DNA of 64,000 nt from positions 55,551 to 119,550 of the forward strand of contig NZ_SNYV01000003.1 of assembly GCF_004363245.1 (NCBI RefSeq), read 5' to 3'. This document shows positions 62,683 through 64,000 of the stretch, piece by piece. Below the pieces are notes generated by a model, which saw nothing but the letters and a program-made list of their open reading frames with translations, ran no database searches and was not told where the DNA came from. The stretch's first letter is position 1, and the number at the start of each line of letters is the position of its first letter. Source of the DNA: Sphingobacterium yanglingense. Lineage in GTDB: Bacteria; Bacteroidota; Bacteroidia; Sphingobacteriales; Sphingobacteriaceae. Made by a program: the position numbers and the translations under genes.

Positions 62683-63747
62683 TTATCTCAATGTTACTTT
62701 CACTGGACTACCATCCCTTAATGACATAACACCGGATGTTAATACAGTATCTCCATCAGCTATCCCTCTACTAATCAATACAACCGAATCTGTCCTTCCT
62801 CCAGTTTCAACCAATATTTCTTTTGCCTTACCATTCTTTTTAAGAAACAACTTCTTGCCGTTCTGGATTGGAATCAAAGCCTCTGTAGGAACCAACAGTC
62901 CATCACTTATTGTCTCTAAGGGAAATGTCACATTAGCAAATGATCCCGGAATCAGCTTATTATTAGCATTCTCTGCGATCGCTCGAACCCGTAATGTGCG
63001 TGTACTTTCTTCTATCAAGGGTTCAATTGCATAAATCTTTGCATAAAAAATCTCCTCTGAACCTTGAACTGTAAATCTAACCTGTTCACCTATTCTGACT
63101 TTCACGGCATATTTCTCAGGGATAGAAAACTGTAGCTTTATCCTTGACAAATTAACCAACTGTGCTATTGGTGTTGTAGGCGTAATATAGCTTCCTTTTG
63201 ATATACTTCTAAGCCCAATGGTTCCAGCAAACGGAGCCTTTACTAAAGTCTTATTAAGTTGGGCCTGGATAAGCTGTATTTGTGACTTAGCTGTACGATA
63301 ATCAGCACTTGCTATTTCATATTCTTCTTGACTAATAGCTTCCTTTTCCAAGAGTAATCGCGCTCTACGTTCATTTTCTTGTGCAAGATTACTTCTTGTT
63401 TGTGCTTGCTCTAGCTGTGCTCGTAGTTCAGAATCGTTAATTTTCAGAAGTACTTGTCCTGTACCGACGTTGCTTCCTTCCTCAAAGTTCAGATTTTCAA
63501 CAAGTCCTGACATTTCAGCCCTTAAATCTACCACCTCATTAGCCTCTATGCCGCCTGTCAGCGACAGAAAATCAGAAAACGGTTTTCCTGTAACAACCAT
63601 ACCATAGACTTTAGTCTCAGCACGACGAGAACCTTCATTCTTTTCACTAATGCTTTGTTTTTCTCTATTTTTTAATAGTCTATAACTGATTAGTCCAGCA
63701 ACTATCAAAAACAAGATCAATAGAAATATTCCAACTTTTCGATTCAT
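62683..63747 (-). CDS. RND efflux periplasmic adaptor (AcrA/MFP)
   Basis: The 354-aa membrane-fusion protein has one N-terminal membrane anchor (about 5-25), a lipoyl-like beta domain (RAEMSGLVENLNFEEGSNV and APFAGTIGLRSISKGSYI), a coiled-coil hairpin rich in Gln/Glu/Ala (about 110-165) and a beta-barrel. It is first in the operon and links the pump to TolC. No regulator gene is adjacent. The gap to the 5S terminator (63748-63906) is AT-rich and I see no clear promoter. Confidence 0.92.
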   Translation of the reverse strand: MNRKVGIFLLILFLIVAGLISYRLLKNREKQSISEKNEGSRRAETKVYGMVVTGKPFSDFLSLTGGIEANEVVDLRAEMSGLVENLNFEEGSNVGTGQVLLKINDSELRAQLEQAQTRSNLAQENERRARLLLEKEAISQEEYEIASADYRTAKSQIQLIQAQLNKTLVKAPFAGTIGLRSISKGSYITPTTPIAQLVNLSRIKLQFSIPEKYAVKVRIGEQVRFTVQGSEEIFYAKIYAIEPLIEESTRTLRVRAIAENANNKLIPGSFANVTFPLETISDGLLVPTEALIPIQNGKKLFLKKNGKAKEILVETGGRTDSVVLISRGIADGDTVLTSGVMSLRDGSPVKVTLR

Positions 63748-63906
63748 AATTTACTTGGGAGTTTGCAGTTTATTCATACTCCTGTTACAATATAGGTTAT
63801 ATTGCCTTATAAAAAATGTAAAATTCTTATTATAATAGCGATAACTCGAATTATCTCTGAATAGGAATACTCTCGATGAAGGAACTAGAGCCTAACATCA
63901 TATACA

Positions 63907-63938
63907 ACAAAAGCCCCTCCAGTTTCCTGAAGGGGCTT
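63907..63938 (-). terminator. Terminator of the rRNA operon
   Basis: On the minus strand AGCCCCTTCAG/CTGGAGGGGCT (one G-T pair) with a GAAA tetraloop is followed by TTTTG. It lies just after the 5S rRNA 3' end. Confidence 0.85.
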
Positions 63939-63949
63939 CGTATTAAAAA

Positions 63950-64000
63950 AGGCACCGACCTACTCTCCCACCTGTTACGGCAATACCATCGGCTCTGGCG
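63950..64000 (-). rRNA. rrf: 5S rRNA, 3' part, cut by window edge
   Basis: On the minus strand the sequence ends with GGTGGGAGAGTAGGTCGGTGCC, the conserved 3' half of 5S rRNA, preceded by CGATGGTATTGCCGTAACAG. About 50 bases are inside the window; the rest, and by usual order 23S and 16S, lie to the right. Confidence 0.93.

Noticed and set aside
1..64000. Mobile elements, prophage, integron, CRISPR or toxin-antitoxin modules
   Set aside because: I found no transposase, integrase, phage structural gene, direct-repeat array or typical toxin-antitoxin pair; tRNA genes show no attached partial copies.

Overview
The window reads as chromosomal DNA of a Bacteroidota bacterium, most likely a member of the Sphingobacteriaceae (Sphingobacterium-like). 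The reasons are Bacteroidota promoter -7 boxes (TAnnTTTG) in front of many genes, Shine-Dalgarno sequences that are mostly absent, a long NusB, a CarB without its C-terminal allosteric domain, a TamL-type lipoprotein in place of TamA, a DUF4374 lipoprotein next to a TonB-dependent receptor, DUF3857 proteins, and GH29 and GH109 glycosidases. The DNA is moderately AT-rich and densely coded. I see no insertion sequence, prophage, integrase, CRISPR array or recognisable defence island, so this is mainly a core-genome segment.

Layout. 1-3.5 kb: sugar kinase, tRNA-Asn, asparagine synthetase and a small membrane protein, with a perfect 46-bp palindrome upstream of asnB. 3.6-11.8 kb: a TamL-like outer-membrane assembly lipoprotein diverging from a run of housekeeping genes (TrmH methyltransferase, MFS and AI-2E transporters, TatD, TcdA, two small membrane proteins). 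11.8-18 kb: GlmM, a PAP2 phosphatase, and a metal cluster made of a His-rich ZIP transporter, a MarR regulator and feoA-feoB plus a 48-aa Cys-rich partner. 18-29 kb: DinB, a phosphate-porin-like OprO/P protein, LpxB, a GH29 fucosidase, RNase HI, PurM, a RimB-RimK pair and MnmA. 29-35 kb: two tRNA-Phe genes and a leftward block (leucine-dehydrogenase homologue, nusB, DUF1573, yajC, ybbR, coaE, MBL exonuclease).

35-41 kb: an ABC exporter half-transporter and two tandem DUF3857/transglutaminase-like envelope proteins, then tRNA-Ala. 41-44.5 kb: a DEAD-box helicase with a structured leader, L27, L21, Hsp20 and FolB. 44.7-50.6 kb: a DPP4-like peptidase, a small outer-membrane protein and carB. 50.6-56.5 kb: an iron/siderophore uptake locus (TonB receptor, DUF4374 lipoprotein, periplasmic binding protein, divergent AraC regulator). 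56.6-63.7 kb: a GH109 glycosidase with two LacI-type operators upstream, and a complete RND efflux operon. The window ends inside a 5S rRNA gene on the minus strand, so an rRNA operon lies beyond the right edge.

No complete, clearly new multi-gene system stands out. The most unusual things seen directly are the dehydrogenase whose catalytic lysine is a cysteine, the active/inactive-looking DUF3857 pair, the palindrome at the predicted asnB start site, the inverted repeat around the hsp20 promoter, and the terminator inside the siderophore operon. Many coding starts were moved downstream of the longest open frame to the first ATG that fits a signal peptide, the family start or the promoter; this is stated per gene.
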